A stretch of DNA of 64,000 nt, from NCBI GenBank assembly GCA_031553885.1, contig JAVBKV010000001.1, positions 1 to 64,000 of the forward strand. The letters run 5' to 3'. Shown here piece after piece: positions 60,654-64,000 of this stretch (position 1 is its first letter; the number at the start of each line of letters is the position of its first letter). The notes beneath the pieces were generated by a model. That model was not told where the DNA came from. It saw nothing but the letters and a program-made list of their open reading frames with translations, and made no database searches. Made by a program: the position numbers and the translations under genes. The DNA is from JAVBKV01 sp031553885 (lineage in GTDB: Bacteria > Bacteroidota > Bacteroidia > Bacteroidales > Azobacteroidaceae).

Positions 60654-62192
60654 ATGTACAAAACATGCACTAAATTGAGTAATTTTAAAAAAAATCAAAT
60701 AAGAATAAATTTTTATACTAACATTTTAGCGTTAATAGCGAATGTTATTGTCGGAATTTATTATACTCCTTATTTGGTACGTCAATTAGGAATTGTTGCA
60801 TATGGCGTTGTGCCACTTGCTTTAATTATAAACCAATACATTAGTATTGTTACCGGTTCGTTGACTGGTGCTTTTTCACGATTTTATTCGGTATCTATCC
60901 AACAAAAAAAATACGATGAAGCTTCGGAAAATTTGTCTACTGCATTGGTTGTTGTTTTGCTTCTTATCATTCTATTGTGTCCTATACTTTTGGGGGTAGT
61001 CTATCGTATTGATTCTGTATTTAATATACCTGTTCAACTGGTAAGACCTGCCCAATTACTTTTCATATTCACAATTTTCAGTTTTTTTCTGTCTTTGGTT
61101 ACCAGTTTGTTGAATGTTACTATGTATGCATTAAATAGATTGGACTGGATAAATTATATTAAAATAGTCAGGACTGTATTGAAACTTTTAGGTGTTATAA
61201 TATTCTTTTCTTTTTTTTATATTGATATTATTTATGTTGGATTATCAAATTTGATAACAGAACTTTTGATTTTACTTGTAAGCCTTATATTATTTTTAAA
61301 ATTTACAAAATCGAATGTGAAAATTAATTTAATGAGATTTAATAAATTGACATTGTATTCTATTGGGGGAATGGCAATCTGGGTACTTGTTCATCAAATA
61401 GGGGATACGGGATTATACAGAATAGATAATTTTATTGTGAATAAATATTGGGGGCTTACTGATTCGGCAAAGATTGGAGCAATTAGTGAGTTTGTAACAT
61501 ATATATTGTTGATTGTATCTGTATTGGGGAGTCTTTTCGGTCCGTTAATATTAATGGCCTATTCAAAAGATAATCATGTTGAGGTCAGGCAATTAGCTTT
61601 TGGGCAATCATATATTGTTGGTTCTTTAGCTGCTATTATTTCCGGAATAATAGCGGGTTATGCAGCATCCATTCTGAGAGTCTGGTTAGGGGAATCTTTT
61701 GGTCAGTATGGGGATTGGCTTACAATTAAAATGATAAGTGTTCCATTTTATGCTGCTGGAGGGGTATTGGCGTTTGTATATAGAACATGGAATAAGGTTA
61801 AATTTCCTGCAATTGCGACGTTAATATTAGGTACGATAAATTTTCTTATTGTATTTTTTATGGCATTAAACGGAACAACAAACATATCTTTTGTTTTAAT
61901 TGTTTGTGGGATTTTTGCGATTCTCCAATGTTATTTTCTTAATGCTTATTGTGTTAATAAAATATATAAAGGTTCTACTATTCCTTTAGTGATATCAGCA
62001 GGAAAGATTGAAATTATTTTTATTATCTCTTTTTTTATATCTAAGATTGTGGAGTCTTATGTTAGCTTAAATAATGTTTTTTTGTTGATGTTTGTTCTGG
62101 CATCTTCTGCTATTTTCTTATTTGTAATAGTATATTTTATTTTTTACAATAGTTTGCATCGAAAGCAATTATTAGATATTTTATTTAAATGA
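60654..62192 (+). CDS. Wzx-type polysaccharide flippase
   Basis: A 512-residue inner-membrane protein with about 12-14 hydrophobic segments, in the MATE/Wzx polysaccharide-transport superfamily (FYTNILALIANVIVGIYYTP; LVRQLGIVAYGVVPLALI). It should move lipid-linked repeat units across the inner membrane. It starts at ATG 60654, 12 bases after the preceding stop. Base composition becomes clearly more A+T rich from here on (many ATA, TTA and AAT codons), unlike genes before 60.6 kb, which suggests a laterally exchanged serotype cassette. It overlaps the next gene by four bases. Confidence 0.87.
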   Translation: MYKTCTKLSNFKKNQIRINFYTNILALIANVIVGIYYTPYLVRQLGIVAYGVVPLALIINQYISIVTGSLTGAFSRFYSVSIQQKKYDEASENLSTALVVVLLLIILLCPILLGVVYRIDSVFNIPVQLVRPAQLLFIFTIFSFFLSLVTSLLNVTMYALNRLDWINYIKIVRTVLKLLGVIIFFSFFYIDIIYVGLSNLITELLILLVSLILFLKFTKSNVKINLMRFNKLTLYSIGGMAIWVLVHQIGDTGLYRIDNFIVNKYWGLTDSAKIGAISEFVTYILLIVSVLGSLFGPLILMAYSKDNHVEVRQLAFGQSYIVGSLAAIISGIIAGYAASILRVWLGESFGQYGDWLTIKMISVPFYAAGGVLAFVYRTWNKVKFPAIATLILGTINFLIVFFMALNGTTNISFVLIVCGIFAILQCYFLNAYCVNKIYKGSTIPLVISAGKIEIIFIISFFISKIVESYVSLNNVFLLMFVLASSAIFLFVIVYFIFYNSLHRKQLLDILFK

Positions 62193-63157
62193 AAGTATCT
62201 GTTATTATTCCAGTATATAATGTTGAAAAATACATTGAAAAATGTATTCAGTCCATTTTGAATCAATCGTTTCAAGATTTTGAGATCGTTATTATAAATG
62301 ATGCAACTCCTGATGATTCAATGCTGATAGTTCGTAAATATGCAGAGTTAGATAAACGAATTAAGATATTTGAAAATCCTCGTAATATGGGGCTGATGTG
62401 GACACGTAGAGAAGGATATCGAGTAGCTGGTGGGGATTATCTGGTCTTTTGCGACAGCGACGATTGGATGCCTGCAAATGCTATTGAAATACTTTACCAA
62501 AATGCTACAGAAGATGTGGCGGATATTGTTGTTGGATCCATAAATGTACTTGGAGAAAACAGTTTACAAGGAAGTATTATCCGAAATCAATTAAGCTATG
62601 GACACAATCCCGAAGCTGTATATAGATCTTTACTCACAGGAGAATTAGTACATTCATTGTGTGGTAAAATGTATTTGCGCGGACTTTTCGAAGAGGATGC
62701 ATTTCAGACTATTGAAAATGTTACTAATGGTGAAGATGCGGCTTTATTTTATCAATTGGTCGCAAAATGTAATAAAGTGACAGTTGTTGATGAGGTTGTT
62801 TATTGCTATTATTATAACCCAAATTCTTCATCGCGTAGGAGAATGACTACCACACAAATAGCGCAGATTATACAAGTAAGAGGGTTTATTTATTCGGTTT
62901 TGCAACCCTATCCATTGCTCAATCCCCTTTTTATGAAGTCTTACCTCAATGGCATAATAGGTTTATTGTCGGCCGACTATGATCAGGATACCATAATTAA
63001 AAATAATACTGTGCCAGGTCTTGTGAACCAGTTTAAATTTAGTGAATTGCGAAACTATTATTCCGGACTCGCATTAATGAAAAATTACTTAATTATACAC
63101 AACCGTTTCAATAGGCGGATTTTCCATTTTTTGCGTTCAACCATTTTTGGAAAATAA
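62189..63157 (+). CDS. Family 2 glycosyltransferase
   Basis: A 322-residue GT-A glycosyltransferase: VSVIIPVYNVEKYIEKCIQS, VIINDATPDDSM, the DXD-type site YLVFCDSDDWMP (about 90) and a C-terminal region with NGEDAALFYQL. It presumably adds a sugar to the lipid-linked capsule unit at the cytoplasmic face. The donor and linkage cannot be predicted. ATGA overlap with the flippase gene indicates translational coupling. Confidence 0.9.
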   Translation: MKVSVIIPVYNVEKYIEKCIQSILNQSFQDFEIVIINDATPDDSMLIVRKYAELDKRIKIFENPRNMGLMWTRREGYRVAGGDYLVFCDSDDWMPANAIEILYQNATEDVADIVVGSINVLGENSLQGSIIRNQLSYGHNPEAVYRSLLTGELVHSLCGKMYLRGLFEEDAFQTIENVTNGEDAALFYQLVAKCNKVTVVDEVVYCYYYNPNSSSRRRMTTTQIAQIIQVRGFIYSVLQPYPLLNPLFMKSYLNGIIGLLSADYDQDTIIKNNTVPGLVNQFKFSELRNYYSGLALMKNYLIIHNRFNRRIFHFLRSTIFGK

Positions 63158-63158
63158 T

Positions 63159-63758
63159 ATGAATCAAACCAAACAAATTCTATCAAGCTTAACCATTAAA
63201 TTAAAATTAATGGCAGTATGGCTTCGTATACGAAGTGCAAAGTTCGAATTTATATATGGAAAAGGAACCATTATTCACATGAAATCTGCTTTAGCTCTTA
63301 GACAGGGATCTAAATGCATGTTGGGCGACAATGTATTGATCAGTTCTGAATCTTCAGGTTATCATGCAGGCATGCCATTTAATGCTAGATTATATGTTGA
63401 AAGCGGTGGTGCACTCTGTATAGGTAACAATACACGAATCAATGGAGCTTGCATCCATGCAAAGAAATCAATAACAATTGGGGAGACATGCGTTATTGCA
63501 TCTGGAGTCAATATTCTTGATTCTAATGGTCATGTAGTGGCTTCTCTTGACAGAACTGTAGACGGAGATGTAGCTTTGCCTATTGTTATTGGAAATAATG
63601 TTTGGATTGGAATAAACGCAGTTATACTTAAAGGTACAATTATCGGTGATAATTGTGTTGTCCAAGCGGGGGCTGTCGTAAGTGGCATATTCCCGCCAAA
63701 TAGCGTTATAGGACATGATAAGGCTAAGATTTTATATAAAATAAACTATTTACTATGA
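63159..63758 (+). CDS. Left-handed beta-helix acyl/acetyltransferase
   Basis: A 199-residue hexapeptide-repeat protein, with imperfect [LIV]-G-x4 repeats from about residue 55 (LGDNVLISSES; IGNNTRINGACIHAKKSITI; GETCVIASGVNIL) to VIGNNVWIGINAVILKGTI. The WbbJ/maltose-acetyltransferase type pattern DSNGH ... WIG suggests O-acetylation of a capsule sugar. It starts at ATG 63159, one base after the glycosyltransferase stop, and overlaps the next gene by four bases. Confidence 0.87.
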   Translation: MNQTKQILSSLTIKLKLMAVWLRIRSAKFEFIYGKGTIIHMKSALALRQGSKCMLGDNVLISSESSGYHAGMPFNARLYVESGGALCIGNNTRINGACIHAKKSITIGETCVIASGVNILDSNGHVVASLDRTVDGDVALPIVIGNNVWIGINAVILKGTIIGDNCVVQAGAVVSGIFPPNSVIGHDKAKILYKINYLL

Positions 63759-64000
63759 ATCAAGCATATAAATATAGATTTTCAGTTTGGACTGCGACCT
63801 ATAATAGGGCTGGGTTCTTACCTCGTCTCTATGAAAGTCTTCTAGCTCAAACCTTCAAGGATTTCGAATGGATCATTGTCGATGATGGTTCCATTGATGA
63901 TACCGAAACTGTTTGCCGTAGATTTATCGATGAGGGGCGTCTCAATATAAGATATATAAAAAAAGAGAATGGGGGTAAGCACACGGCCTGGGTTGCGGCT
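63755..64000 (+). CDS. Family 2 glycosyltransferase, partial at window end
   Basis: The first 82 codons of a GT2 enzyme run off the window edge. The sequence reads FSVWTATYNRAGFLPRLYES, then FEWIIVDDGSIDDTE and KKENGGKHTAWV, which includes the nucleotide-binding DDGS motif and the GGKHTA stretch seen in Bacteroidetes GT2 proteins. The start ATG overlaps the acetyltransferase stop (ATGA). The acceptor is unknown. Confidence 0.85.
   Translation, partial: MNQAYKYRFSVWTATYNRAGFLPRLYESLLAQTFKDFEWIIVDDGSIDDTETVCRRFIDEGRLNIRYIKKENGGKHTAWVAA

Overview
The window comes from an anaerobic, gut-type member of the Bacteroidetes, most likely order Bacteroidales. Support comes from a SusC/SusD pair under an ECF sigma/FecR switch, a short RpoD, NigD-like and FISUMP lipoproteins, predicted glycine-lipid acyltransferases, a capsule locus with a UpxY-like antiterminator, and promoters of the Bacteroidetes type (TTTG, 19-21 bases, TAnnTTTG). 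The Hdr/Flx cluster would fit a family such as Odoribacteraceae, but this placement is a guess.

Layout. 1-3.1 kb: tex (minus strand) and a free methionine-R-sulfoxide reductase. 3.4-11.5 kb: one plus-strand operon, hdrC-hdrB-hdrA, an M28 peptidase, then flxD-flxC-flxB-flxA, predicted to form a soluble NADH-linked, probably electron-bifurcating heterodisulfide-reductase-type complex. 11.5-14.4 kb: a secreted TldE/PmbA-like protein, an unknown secreted protein, and a HigA-type antitoxin gene that looks frameshifted. 14.5-25.5 kb: a minus-strand locus reading ECF sigma, FecR, SusC with an STN signalling domain, SusD, a SUMF1-fold lipoprotein, a FISUMP lipoprotein and a TIM-barrel hydrolase-like lipoprotein. 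25.8-32.2 kb: an MFS transporter, then mfd-folC on the minus strand. 32.2-38.7 kb: a polyprenol-phosphate sugar transferase, dihydroorotase, a DUF3109 protein and a phosphodiester glycosidase, facing the glsA-glsB glycine-lipid pair. 38.8-49.5 kb: small lipoproteins, a YIP1-like membrane protein, smpB, metH, murB, an MBL hydrolase, a YceI protein, a lone ABC ATPase and a DUF2490 protein. 49.6-54.4 kb (minus): rpoD, an HtrA protease, a coiled-coil zinc-ribbon protein and a Nif3-like protein. 54.6 kb to the end: a capsule/exopolysaccharide operon (Wza-like, Wzc-like, NusG-like, sugar-nucleotide epimerase and dehydrogenase, flippase, glycosyltransferases, acetyltransferase) that runs off the window.

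The most unusual structure is a 108-bp perfect-armed inverted repeat lying in frame inside folC. A single 30-bp copy of its arm lies in frame inside the UDP-sugar dehydrogenase gene 31 kb away. They look like a REPIN and a REP singlet that are tolerated in, and translated as part of, proteins. Two other intergenic repeat families recur: a heptad TAAGAAC-like array and a CACGGGT/ACCCGTG hairpin. The Hdr/Flx operon is the most notable metabolic system; its gene order is the reverse of the order I recall from Desulfovibrio, and it carries an exported-type peptidase gene in its middle.
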